Virus record (IMG/VR): IMGVR_UViG_3300048837_002361
Location: 1-24,692 of that record
Length of the DNA stretch: 24,692 nucleotides
Direction: 5' to 3' (one strand)
Origin: a virus
In this document: positions 14,134-22,323 of the stretch, piece by piece
How positions within the stretch are numbered: position 1 is the first letter of the stretch
Layout of the letters: each line of letters opens with the position of its first letter
Notes under the pieces: generated by a model
The model's database searches: none
Told to the model about the DNA's origin: nothing
Seen by the model: only the letters and a program-made list of their open reading frames with translations
Program-made: the position numbers and the translations under genes

Positions 14134-15343
14134 TGCGTTCCAGATGCTCCATGATCTGCTTCTCAAAAGAATGATCGCGGAAGCTGGCCACGTTAGGCGG
14201 CTTGACCTTGACGATGACCTTTACTTCCTTGCCATCGACATTGAGACGGAACTCAAGCTTCACGTAACCTATCCGCAGATCCTCCAAATCGACGTCGGGT
14301 GCGAGATCGATCAAGCGCCCGATCGCATCCCGGCTGTCCCGAACAGTCATGGCCCAGGGGGAATATCGGGTCTTACCCTCGACCTCGTGCTCGCCCTCGT
14401 CGACCTGAATTTCCTTCACGAGCACGCACAGAACCTGAGAATCCCAGGCATGATGGAACCGAAATGCTGCACCCTGCTTGCGGATGGGATCGAGGGTGTA
14501 AAGCCGTTGGCTGTCGTCGCCTGGGAAGAACTCGCGATCCCCAAGCATGTGTTCGGCAAATAGATCCCGCAGCTTTTTACGCTCCACCGCGGCACTCGCG
14601 CTAATCCAAACCCGGCCAGAAGCCGCGTGATAGCGGATCGTGTCCTGTGCAATCTCGCGATAGGCCAGCGTTCGCTCGGCGCCATTGTCCTCGATATTGG
14701 CGGTCATGGCATTTTTGCCGTGCAGCACCAGGATCTGCACCTCGTCGCGTTCGGGATACCATCTCACGTCGCAGTAGCGTCCGAGGTAACGATTGGCAAA
14801 ATATGCCGATGCCGCCGCTTTCAAGGCGGTGCGCGCCGTTTCATCATCATGCCGAGACTCGACATTTTCTTGCACTCCAACCCATTCGCTGGGCGAGCGA
14901 ACCGACCAGAACGCATGAATGTCGAGCGTTTTATCGAAAACCGCCCTGTGGTCGAGGTAGGCTCGCAGCGCAAGGTGGCGCGGCGTCAGGTGACGGCCGT
15001 CGCTTTCCTCGATCTCTTCCTTCGGTACCAGGTTCACGTCGGCAAGATCGGCCTGCTCTTGCAGCAGGCGAGCGCCGTTGGTGTCCGAAAGCACCATGAT
15101 CTTGTGGAGCGCGTCCAAGAGCTCCGCCGGGAATCGCTCATCGGTTCTGCGAAAAAACTCGAAAATGGCTTCGCGCTTATCATTTTCGTCTGCCGGCAGA
15201 GCGTCCCAGTCGAACGCGATCATTGACGCGTATGGCGCCAGGAGGCGTTTGAGTAGGTCGAGATCGACCGTCCTGGCGAACTCGCGATTGACGAATTTCT
15301 TGACGTTCTTGGCCATGCTAGCCTTCCATGAATCGTCATTCAT
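14081..15343 (-). CDS. Unknown 420-aa protein, first gene of a two-gene module
   Basis: A 420-aa soluble, charged protein starting MNDDSWKASMAKNVKKFV at the ATG at 15343, which has GGAG 5 nt upstream. I recognise no family. The N-terminal about 110 residues are helical, the middle (about 180-300) alternates strands and helices (RYCDVRWYPERDEVQILVLHG, trimmed to NVE and AYRE segments), and the C-terminal about 90 residues are beta-rich, with KLEFRLNVDGKEVKVIVKVK. There are no signal peptide, membrane helix, P-loop or nuclease motif. It overlaps the winged-helix gene by 53 bp, so the two are a unit. It could belong to a defence, lysogeny-control or element-maintenance system; this is inference from location only. 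Confidence 0.7.
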   Translation of the reverse strand: MNDDSWKASMAKNVKKFVNREFARTVDLDLLKRLLAPYASMIAFDWDALPADENDKREAIFEFFRRTDERFPAELLDALHKIMVLSDTNGARLLQEQADLADVNLVPKEEIEESDGRHLTPRHLALRAYLDHRAVFDKTLDIHAFWSVRSPSEWVGVQENVESRHDDETARTALKAAASAYFANRYLGRYCDVRWYPERDEVQILVLHGKNAMTANIEDNGAERTLAYREIAQDTIRYHAASGRVWISASAAVERKKLRDLFAEHMLGDREFFPGDDSQRLYTLDPIRKQGAAFRFHHAWDSQVLCVLVKEIQVDEGEHEVEGKTRYSPWAMTVRDSRDAIGRLIDLAPDVDLEDLRIGYVKLEFRLNVDGKEVKVIVKVKPPNVASFRDHSFEKQIMEHLERNGIRLSRGVMPTAVAAE

Positions 15344-15385
15344 GTTCTCCGTGGTCCTTAAGTGTGATTCGGCGGGGAGTCGATT

Positions 15386-15401
15386 CAAAATCATCATTTT
15401 G
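15386..15401. promoter_or_regulatory. 16-bp dyad CAAAATcatcATTTTG in a divergent promoter region
   Basis: The 120-bp gap between the minus-strand 420-aa gene and the plus-strand cassette holds a perfect 6-bp dyad (15386-15391 and 15396-15401). Its A/T-rich sequence stands out from the GC-rich flanks. A binding site for the winged-helix protein or another regulator controlling both directions is a plausible reading. Confidence 0.4.
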
Positions 15402-15463
15402 GGACGGATTATGCGCCCCGTGAGTAGAGGCCTTGGGAGATTGCCCCTCATCCACGGCTGGCG

Positions 15464-15670
15464 ATGCAGCTCCCGAATCCCATTGATCCAGAACGCCTCT
15501 CCGCCGCCGAGCGGCTCGCCGAAGTCGCCGAAATCCTGGCCGCTGCCCTGATCCGTCTGCGGGCCCGACAGTCAACGCCTTTATCTGCCGCCTGTGGAGA
15601 GAGTTCACTCGACTGTATCGCCAACCAGAGCGGTCATACCGACATTCTCACGCATGGAGGCTCGGATTGA
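15464..15670 (+). CDS. Small conserved protein of the DUF2924-recombinase cassette (68 aa)
   Basis: A 68-aa protein with PNPIDPERLSAAERLAEVAE and ILAAALIRLRARQS, the form I know from the first gene of DUF2924/serine recombinase cassettes in rhizobia and relatives. The helical ERL..ERLAEVAEILA segment could mediate dimerisation. The ATG at 15464 lacks a clear Shine-Dalgarno. The stop overlaps the DUF2924 start codon (TTGA), so the cassette is translationally coupled. Function unknown. Confidence 0.65.
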   Translation: MQLPNPIDPERLSAAERLAEVAEILAAALIRLRARQSTPLSAACGESSLDCIANQSGHTDILTHGGSD

Positions 15671-16116
15671 CCGACACTGTTCTGGCCCAACTGGCTGCCC
15701 TGAAAGTCGCGCCGATCGGCGCGCTCAAGCAGAAATGGCGCGATCTCTTCGAGAGCGAGCCGCCGCCCTATAACAGGCGCTTCCTTGAGCATCGGCTGGC
15801 CTACCGGATTCAGGAACTGGCCTATGGCGGCCTCAAGCCCGAGACCTTGAAACGTCTGCGCGAGCTGGCCGAGACGCTCGATGGCGGCAAGGTGGATGTG
15901 CGGCGGCGCCGCGCAGACCACGATCGCCCCATCGCTGGCACCCGGCTTATTCGCGAATACCAAAGCGTTGAGCATTGCGTGACGGTGCGCGACGACGGAT
16001 ACGAGTACCAGGGTCGTCCCTACAAATCGCTGTCAGCCATTGCGCGCGCCATTACCGGCACGCAATGGAACGGGCGCGTCTTTTTCGGACTCAAAAACCA
16101 GCGGGTGGCCCGATGA
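15667..16116 (+). CDS. DUF2924 domain protein (recombinase-associated)
   Basis: A 149-aa DUF2924 protein. Diagnostic blocks are LKQKWRDLFESEPPPYNRRF, LEHRLAYRIQELAYGGL, GTRLIREYQSVEHCVTV and the C-terminal YQGRPYKSLSAIARAITG...WNGRVFFGL. The C-terminal part has the shape of a small DNA-binding fold. The start is a TTG at 15667 with GGAGG about 8 nt upstream, overlapping the previous stop; the end overlaps the recombinase ATG by 4 bp (ATGA). DUF2924 genes normally sit directly before this type of recombinase and may help it as an accessory or directionality factor; that role is inference. Confidence 0.88.
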   Translation: MTDTVLAQLAALKVAPIGALKQKWRDLFESEPPPYNRRFLEHRLAYRIQELAYGGLKPETLKRLRELAETLDGGKVDVRRRRADHDRPIAGTRLIREYQSVEHCVTVRDDGYEYQGRPYKSLSAIARAITGTQWNGRVFFGLKNQRVAR

Positions 16117-17426
16117 AGAAGCCGATCGTGCGAAAGCTTCGCTGCGCGGTCTATACCCGCAAGTCGAGCGAGGAGGGGCTCGAACAGGAGTTCAATTCAC
16201 TCGACGCCCAGCGCGAGGCTTGCGAGGCTTACATCGCCAGTCAGAAGCCAGAGGGCTGGGTGCTGGTGCCGGACCGCTACGACGACGGCGGGATCTCTGG
16301 CGCGACCCTGGAGCGGCCGGCGCTGAAACGTCTGCTGGTCGATATCGAGGACCGGCGCGTCGATGTCATTGTTGTCTACAAGATCGACCGGCTCAGCCGT
16401 GCGCTGATGGATTTCGCCAAGCTGGTCGAGGTGTTTGATCGCAATAGCGTCACCTTCGTCAGCGTGACGCAATCTTTCAATACGACGACGTCGATGGGGC
16501 GGCTGACACTCAACATCCTTCTCAGCTTTGCCCAGTTCGAGCGCGAGGTCATCGGCGAGCGCATTCGCGACAAGTTTGCCGCTTCCCGCAGGAAGGGGAT
16601 GTGGATGGGTGGTTTCGTCCCGCTCGGCTATGACGTTAGGGATCGCAAGCTGGTCGTCAATGAGGCCGAGGCGGCAGCAGTCCGGACGATCTTCGAGCGC
16701 TTCATCAAGATCGGATCCGCGACCGAACTTGTGCGCAAGCTCCGGGCCGAAAATGTCCGGGGCAAGCAGGGCAAGCTCGTCGACAAGGGCTATGTCTACA
16801 AGCTACTTAACAACCGGGTCTATGTCGGCGAAGCAGTGCACAAGGGCGTGGCGTATCCCGGCGAACACCAGGCCATCATCGACCGGGTCCTCTGGGATCG
16901 CGTCCACACCGTCCTGCGCGAGAGCCCGCGTAAGCGCGCTGCAAACACACGGGCCCAGACGCCCGCGTTGCTCAAAGGTCTAATCTTCGGGCCGACCGGT
17001 CGGGCGATGACCCCGGCGCATACGCGCAAGGGCGGCAAGCTCTACCGCTATTATGTCTCAACCGACGTGCTCAAACGTGATGCCGACGCGTGTTCGGTTC
17101 GGCGAGTCCCCGCGGCCGAGATCGAGAGCGCCGTCGTCGACCAGTTGCGCGGCCTCCTGCGCACGCCTGAGATCATTGTCGGCACGTGGCGCGCGGCCAA
17201 ATCGATGGGCTATATCTCGGAGGCCGAGGTGCGCGAGGCGCTGCACCGGCTCGACCCGCTCTGGGACGAACTCTTTCCCGCCGAGCAGGCACGCATCGTC
17301 CAGCTACTCGTCGAGCGCGTTGATGTCAGCCCGGATGGTGCCGATATCCGGCTGCGGACCGAGGGACTGACAAATCTGATCGCCGACCTGCGTGCGGTCA
17401 GACCGGAATCTCGGAGGGCGGCGTAA
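16113..17426 (+). CDS. Serine recombinase (integrase/resolvase type), 437 aa
   Basis: Large-type serine recombinase catalysing site-specific DNA exchange through a 5'-phosphoserine link. The N-terminal catalytic domain has YTRKSSEEG with the likely nucleophile S18, then DRYDDGGISGATLERPAL and KIDRLSRALMDFAKL, and the helix E block FAQFEREVIGERIRDK. A Recombinase (PF07508) domain follows (GYVYKLLNNRVYVGEAVHKG). The zinc-ribbon region (LKGLIFGPTGRAM...YYVSTDVLKRDADACSVRRV) keeps the spacing but has F/T and S where cysteines are usual. The 437-aa length is short for the family. The start at 16113 overlaps DUF2924 by 4 bp, and the stop overlaps the next start (TAATG). Confidence 0.92.
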   Translation: MKKPIVRKLRCAVYTRKSSEEGLEQEFNSLDAQREACEAYIASQKPEGWVLVPDRYDDGGISGATLERPALKRLLVDIEDRRVDVIVVYKIDRLSRALMDFAKLVEVFDRNSVTFVSVTQSFNTTTSMGRLTLNILLSFAQFEREVIGERIRDKFAASRRKGMWMGGFVPLGYDVRDRKLVVNEAEAAAVRTIFERFIKIGSATELVRKLRAENVRGKQGKLVDKGYVYKLLNNRVYVGEAVHKGVAYPGEHQAIIDRVLWDRVHTVLRESPRKRAANTRAQTPALLKGLIFGPTGRAMTPAHTRKGGKLYRYYVSTDVLKRDADACSVRRVPAAEIESAVVDQLRGLLRTPEIIVGTWRAAKSMGYISEAEVREALHRLDPLWDELFPAEQARIVQLLVERVDVSPDGADIRLRTEGLTNLIADLRAVRPESRRAA

Positions 17427-17830
17427 TGGGCGAGCACCATTCCAACGGCGACGGTCGTAGCGTGACTGTGAGGGTGCCGATTTCGATTCGTAGGCGAGGC
17501 GGGCGAAAGCTCGTCCTCGCGCCCGACGGCGCCGAGGTGACTGCCGCCCCCGTGACCCGGCATGTCGACAACGTCATGGTCAAGGCTCTCGCCCGGGCGT
17601 TCCGCTGGCGCGATATGCTGGAGAGCGGCGAGTACGCCACCATTCGCGAGATCGCCGCCGCCGAGAAGATCAACGAAAGCTATGCCGGTCGTGTGTTACG
17701 GCTGACGCTTTTGGCCCCGGAGCTCGTTGAGGCGATCATGCAAGGTCGGCAGCCGGCATGGTTAGGGCTAAATGTTTTAATGAAAGGGCTGCCGGCCTTG
17801 TGGTCTGAACAGTTGCCGCGGGCCTCCTGA
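17426..17830 (+). CDS. KorB/ParB-like helix-turn-helix protein of the recombinase cassette
   Basis: A 134-aa basic protein. Residues about 52-110 carry a helix-turn-helix region (ATIREIAAAEKINESYAGRV) followed by LRLTLLAPELVEAIMQG, which resembles the KorB/ParB HTH-to-helix pattern. The N-terminal about 45 residues are Arg/Val-rich, without a domain. It is the last gene of the coupled cassette, with TAATG at the join. It may be a recombination directionality or repressor protein; there is no direct evidence. A CCTGAAT/ATTCAGG hairpin overlaps its stop. Confidence 0.75.
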   Translation: MGEHHSNGDGRSVTVRVPISIRRRGGRKLVLAPDGAEVTAAPVTRHVDNVMVKALARAFRWRDMLESGEYATIREIAAAEKINESYAGRVLRLTLLAPELVEAIMQGRQPAWLGLNVLMKGLPALWSEQLPRAS

Positions 17831-17845
17831 ATGCTCTGATTCAGG
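17826..17845. terminator. Stem-loop at the end of the recombinase cassette
   Basis: A perfect 7-bp stem CCTGAAT/ATTCAGG with a 6-nt loop spans the stop codon of the HTH gene. No T-run follows, so factor-independent termination is doubtful. It could limit read-through into the restriction locus or be an RNA-stability element. Confidence 0.3.
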
Positions 17846-18097
17846 ATGCGGCCCGGCCCTGCGGGTGACGGCCCCTGTCGCGCGATAATGTGCCCTCGAC
17901 CGGCTGCGGTCGGTCCCGCATCCCGCTTGCGGAGCGCTATGGTGATGCTCCTTCGGCTGCCCTAATACCGGTTCTCGGGCTGCCGAATTGACCGGAGTTG
18001 CGTTTAACCGCCGAATGCCATTCGCCCGCCTAGGAGTTTGCGATTGCACACGGATCGGGGCAATTTGGGCAGATTCGCGGGAAGGGAGCTCAGCTGA
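17831..18097. other. 267-bp intergenic region before the type III R-M locus
   Basis: This stretch contains a CGACCG/CGGTCG hairpin (loop GCTG, near 17895-17912) and a GGGAG Shine-Dalgarno-like run ahead of the mod ATG at 18098. I find no tRNA, no convincing ORF and no clear -35/-10 pair. It presumably holds the promoter of the restriction-modification operon. Confidence 0.5.
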
Positions 18098-19612
18098 ATG
18101 CCGATTTTACAGTGGTTAGACCGCGAAAAGCACGTTCGCGCGGCCGAAGCCATTCCGTATCGCTTGCTGGAGGCCGACGACACGCATAGCGCTGGCGATC
18201 CCGATACGCCCAACATGCTTATTCAGGGAGACAACCTGGAAGCGCTCAAAGCGCTGCTGCCTTACTACGCCGGCCGTGTGAAATGCATTTACATAGACCC
18301 GCCGTACAACACCCGGAGTGCGTTCGAGCACTACGACGATAATCTAGAGCATAGCATTTGGCTGGGCACGATGCGCCCGCGTCTCGAAATTCTAAGAAAC
18401 CTCTTGTCGCCGGATGGATCGATCTGGGTTTCTATTGACGATAACGAAGGTCATTATCTTAAGGTGCTGATGGATGAGGTCTTCGGCAGAAACAAATTCC
18501 TAATCACCAATCTCTGGCAAAAGCGATTTTCTCGCGAAAACCGAGAGGCGATAGGGGACTCGCATGACTTTATATTGGCTTATGCACTCGATCCAATTGC
18601 CTTCAAAGCCCAGCGCAACCTTCTGCCTTTAGGCGAAAAGCAGAGGGCTCTGTACCGAAACCCTGATGATGACCCTCGTGGGCCCTGGCAATCGGTCTCA
18701 CTGCTCGCGCAGGGATATCGACCCAACCAGATGTACGAGATCACCGCACCGAATGGTCGCGTGCATGTGCCACCTCCTGGAAATTGCTGGAAAGTTATCC
18801 GCTCCGAGTACGACAAGCTAATCAAAGATAACCGTGTGTACTTTGGCCAAAATGGGCAAGGCGTTCCTCGCCGAAAGGAGTTTCTGTCGAACGCAAAAGG
18901 TCTAGTGCCGTGGTCGTGGTGGCCTCATGAAGAGTGCGGGCATACCGGGGAAGCGAAACAAGAAGTAAACGAATTGTTCGGCGCGGATGTAAGCTTTGGA
19001 ACGCCAAAGCCTGAGCGTCTGATACAGCGAATACTTCATATCGCGACGAATCCAGACGACCTGATTCTGGACTCGTTTCTCGGCTCGGGAACCACGGCCG
19101 CTGTTGCTCACAAGATGGGTCGCCGCTACATCGGAATAGAAATGGGCGAACACGCGCTAACCCACTGCATTCCCCGGCTCAGCAAGGTTGTTGAAGGTGA
19201 GCAAGGCGGTATTTCCGAAGCAGTTGGGTGGAAAGGCGGCGGGGGCTTTCGCTTTTACAAGCTCGGCGCGCCAATTTTCGACGCCTCGGGCCAGGTTAAT
19301 CCTGAGATCAAGTTTGCGCACCTCGCCGCGCATGTTTGGTTTTCCGAAACACACACCGCGCTCCTAAAGCGCGCGCGCGGCCCGCATTTGGGCACCCATA
19401 ACGGCGTTGCCTACTACCTGCTTTACAATGGGATTCTCGGCGACAAGAGGCCCGACGGTGGCAACGTACTGACTATGAAGACGCTGCAGCAGCTCCCAAA
19501 GCACGACGGTCAAAAAATCATTTACGGAGAAGCCTGCCGGATCAGTACCACGCGGTTGAACCAGTTGGGTGTCGTGTTCAAACAAACGCCCTATGATTTG
19601 AAAGCGCGATAA
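18098..19612 (+). CDS. mod: Type III restriction-modification DNA methyltransferase subunit (Mod)
   Basis: A 504-aa adenine-specific methyltransferase of the beta group, which gives the type III system its sequence recognition and protects the host. The catalytic DPPYNT is at 67-72 and the AdoMet-binding FLGSGTT at 327-333, the order expected of type III Mod. GDNLEALKAL (44-53) is the usual motif before DPPY. The region between about 135 and 300 is the target recognition domain and carries a WSWWPHEECG segment. Type III Mod proteins are often 600 aa or more, so this is compact. It overlaps res by one base (TAATG). Its base composition is visibly more AT-rich than the phage operon, which suggests separate acquisition. 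Confidence 0.93.
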   Translation: MPILQWLDREKHVRAAEAIPYRLLEADDTHSAGDPDTPNMLIQGDNLEALKALLPYYAGRVKCIYIDPPYNTRSAFEHYDDNLEHSIWLGTMRPRLEILRNLLSPDGSIWVSIDDNEGHYLKVLMDEVFGRNKFLITNLWQKRFSRENREAIGDSHDFILAYALDPIAFKAQRNLLPLGEKQRALYRNPDDDPRGPWQSVSLLAQGYRPNQMYEITAPNGRVHVPPPGNCWKVIRSEYDKLIKDNRVYFGQNGQGVPRRKEFLSNAKGLVPWSWWPHEECGHTGEAKQEVNELFGADVSFGTPKPERLIQRILHIATNPDDLILDSFLGSGTTAAVAHKMGRRYIGIEMGEHALTHCIPRLSKVVEGEQGGISEAVGWKGGGGFRFYKLGAPIFDASGQVNPEIKFAHLAAHVWFSETHTALLKRARGPHLGTHNGVAYYLLYNGILGDKRPDGGNVLTMKTLQQLPKHDGQKIIYGEACRISTTRLNQLGVVFKQTPYDLKAR

Positions 19613-22227
19613 TGGCTATCACACTCAAAAAATATCAAGTCGCGACGCTTGCCGCATTGAAGGAGTACCTGGAAGCTGCGCGCACCATTGGTGCCAAACC
19701 CGCCTATGAGCAGCTTGATAAAGCTGGTGTCGCCGAAACACGGGCATATCAACCGCTGCAAGGGCTCGAAACAGTCCCCTATGTTTGCCTGCGTCTCCCG
19801 ACCGGCGGCGGGAAAACCTTGCTATCCGCGCACACAGTCAAGGTTGCTGCCGATGCCTACCTGGAAAAGGAGTTTCCGATTGTTTTGTGGATGGTGCCGA
19901 CCAACACGATCCGATTACAGACCCTCGAAACTCTCCGAAAGCCCGGCAATCCCAATTACGAAGCACTGAGCGAGGCCTTTGGCGGCCGTTTCCGCGTGTT
20001 TGACATTGCAGATTTTGTGCAGATCACGCCTGCCGACTTGAAATCCAATGCCTGCATTATCGTAGGTACGATGCAGACCCTTCGGGTGAACAATACAGAT
20101 GGCCGGAAGGTCTATGCCCACAACGAGAACATTGAGCCGCATTTCAGCGCGGTACCGAACAGCACGCCGGGCCTGGACGTGATTGAGGATGGGGATGACA
20201 AGGGCAAGCTAAAGTTCAGCTTCCGGAATTTGCTGGCGCTGCATCGTCCGCTGGTCATCGTGGACGAAGCCCACAACAACACGTCCGCGCTGAGTTATGA
20301 GGTTCTGCAGCGCGTTAATGCGGCCTGCGTTGTTGAGTTCACGGCCACGCCGGCCGACGACAGCAACGTATTGCATAACGTCTCGGCCACCGAGCTCAAA
20401 GCCGAGGAAATGATCAAGCTGCCGATCCGGCTCACGGAGCACAAGAGTTGGGAGGATGCGGTCCGCGACAGCATACTGACCCGGCAGCGCTTGGAGGACC
20501 TTGCGCGAACCGACGCCGACTACATCCGTCCGATTGTTCTCTTCCAGGCCGAGGAGAAGGGACAGGAAGTCACCAAGGAAATCCTTGAAAAGCATCTGGT
20601 TGAGCAAGAGAAAATCCCACGCGACAAGATCGCGATGGTGACCGGTGATCAGCGTGAGCTGGATGGTATCAATCTTTTTGCTCCCGACTGCAAGATTGAC
20701 TTCGTGATCACCGTTGAAGCCTTGAAGGAGGGCTGGGATTGTTCGTTTGCCTACGTTTTTTGTTCGGTCGCGACCGTCAAGTCAAAGAAGGACGTTGAAC
20801 AGATACTGGGCCGCGTTCTCCGTATGCCCTATGCCAAGAAGCGCAAGGAATCCGACCTCAATCGCGCCTACGCCCATGTCTCCCGCGCGTCCTGGCCAAA
20901 TGCCGTAAAGCAGCTCCACGACCGGCTTGTGGACATGGGTTTCGAGGATACCGAAGCCGATGCCTTCATCGAAAAGACCGGGGACCTGGAGCTGATCGGC
21001 GGCAGTATCGGTTCACTGTTCGACAAGGTGCCGCCGCCGACGGTCATAGACCTTCCGGATGATCTGACGGCGCTGGAGCTCACCATGGAGGAGCAGTCGG
21101 CCGTCAAAATTGAGAAGACCGATCAGGGGACGCGCGTGACCTTGAGCGGCCAGGTCTCCGAGGACGTGATCGCCAAACTCAGCGAAGCCGTCAAAAGCGA
21201 TGAGGGCCGGCAGAACCTGCAGGCTGAAGCCAAGCGGCACAAAGCGGTGTGGCAGCTTTATTCGTCGCCGGCAGAGCGCAAAGTGCCGTTTGCGTTGCCG
21301 CAGCTCAGCTTCACCTTCGAGGGCGAGCGCGAGCTTGCCGAACAGGAGGCGTTTTTAGGCCTTGGGGGGTGGAACCTGCTGGATTATCCGGCCGAGCTTT
21401 CCGAAACCGATTTCAAGCTCACCGAGAGCGGGGTCGAATGGGAAATCGACCTCAACCGTGCCGGAAAAATCACCGAAAAGACCGTGGGCAAGGCCGAGCA
21501 GTATAACCTTGATCTGATTGATACCGGCTGGACCGATGAGCAGCTTTGCCGCTGGCTAGAGGGGAAGGTCAGACAGCCTGATCTCACACAGCCCGTTGTC
21601 CTGGAATATGTACGCCGGACAATGGCGCATCTGGAGAAGCGGCGCTTGCCGTTGACGGCTTTGGCACGTTGGAAGTTTGTGCTGTCAAAGGTCCTGGTAC
21701 AGAAGATCAGTCAGCACCGCGGACAGGCCAGCAAAGATCGTTACCAGCAGTTCCTGTTTGCGCCAGATGCCAAGGTCGAGGCGAGCTTTGATTTTAGCTT
21801 CGACTTTGCGGCCGTGCCGTACGCTCCGCATTGGAGTTATGTCGGACATCCTTATCAGTTCCAGAAGCACTACTACGCAGCGATTGGAGAGCTGAAGAAC
21901 CAGGGCGAGGAATATGAATGCGCCAAGGCGCTCGATATGAACGCCAAGGTGAAGCATTGGGCCCGAAATCTTGACAAGCGCGGGTTCTGGTTGCCGCTGG
22001 CCCAGAGAAAGTTCTATCCCGATTTCGTCGCTGAGCTGATCGATGGCCGGTTCTTGGCTCTGGAACACAAGGGTGAGATTTATGCGACCAACGACGACAG
22101 CAAGGAGAAGCTGAACATCGGCGGCCTTTGGGAAGAAACGAGCGGGGGCAAGGCGCTATTCTTGATGACCGTGGTGGAGAAAGGCAAGCCTGGGCTATCC
22201 GAGCAAATTGCCGCGAAGGTCGGCTAG
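19612..22227 (+). CDS. res: Type III restriction endonuclease subunit (Res)
   Basis: An 871-aa helicase-nuclease that, with Mod, translocates and cuts unmodified DNA. Superfamily 2 motifs: Walker A PTGGGKT (63-69), TMQTLR, DEAH (218-221), FTATPA (243-248) and QILGRVLRMP (motif VI). The C-terminal endonuclease has the PD-(D/E)XK signature with D804 (YPDF) and E818/K820 (EHKGE). Length and domain order are normal for Res. All catalytic motifs are intact, so the locus is likely active. It overlaps mod by one base, so the two are co-translated. A DUF3800 remnant begins 20 bp downstream. Confidence 0.95.
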   Translation: MAITLKKYQVATLAALKEYLEAARTIGAKPAYEQLDKAGVAETRAYQPLQGLETVPYVCLRLPTGGGKTLLSAHTVKVAADAYLEKEFPIVLWMVPTNTIRLQTLETLRKPGNPNYEALSEAFGGRFRVFDIADFVQITPADLKSNACIIVGTMQTLRVNNTDGRKVYAHNENIEPHFSAVPNSTPGLDVIEDGDDKGKLKFSFRNLLALHRPLVIVDEAHNNTSALSYEVLQRVNAACVVEFTATPADDSNVLHNVSATELKAEEMIKLPIRLTEHKSWEDAVRDSILTRQRLEDLARTDADYIRPIVLFQAEEKGQEVTKEILEKHLVEQEKIPRDKIAMVTGDQRELDGINLFAPDCKIDFVITVEALKEGWDCSFAYVFCSVATVKSKKDVEQILGRVLRMPYAKKRKESDLNRAYAHVSRASWPNAVKQLHDRLVDMGFEDTEADAFIEKTGDLELIGGSIGSLFDKVPPPTVIDLPDDLTALELTMEEQSAVKIEKTDQGTRVTLSGQVSEDVIAKLSEAVKSDEGRQNLQAEAKRHKAVWQLYSSPAERKVPFALPQLSFTFEGERELAEQEAFLGLGGWNLLDYPAELSETDFKLTESGVEWEIDLNRAGKITEKTVGKAEQYNLDLIDTGWTDEQLCRWLEGKVRQPDLTQPVVLEYVRRTMAHLEKRRLPLTALARWKFVLSKVLVQKISQHRGQASKDRYQQFLFAPDAKVEASFDFSFDFAAVPYAPHWSYVGHPYQFQKHYYAAIGELKNQGEEYECAKALDMNAKVKHWARNLDKRGFWLPLAQRKFYPDFVAELIDGRFLALEHKGEIYATNDDSKEKLNIGGLWEETSGGKALFLMTVVEKGKPGLSEQIAAKVG

Positions 22228-22246
22228 GAGGAGCCAATACGCGCTT

Positions 22247-22323
22247 ATGTCTTTCAGCGATTTCATTGTTTATATCGACGAGAGAGCGGAGATCACAATC
22301 TCACGACGATCACACCAGCCTAG
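22247..22323 (+). pseudogene. Frameshifted N-terminal remnant of a DUF3800 gene
   Basis: From the ATG at 22247 the frame reads MSFSDFIVYIDE, the typical start of DUF3800 proteins. A 2-nt AG duplication near 22283 breaks the frame. In the shifted frame the next residues are SGDHNLTTI, again the DUF3800 pattern (DESGDH), and a TAG stop follows at 22321-22323. The remaining about 200 residues of the family are gone. GGAGGAG lies upstream, at the end of res. Full-length DUF3800 genes are often found beside restriction genes. Confidence 0.6.

Noticed and set aside
15975-16112. Upstream extension of the serine recombinase
   Set aside because: It lies antiphase within DUF2924; the ATG at 16113 forms the typical ATGA overlap and gives the family-standard N-terminus.
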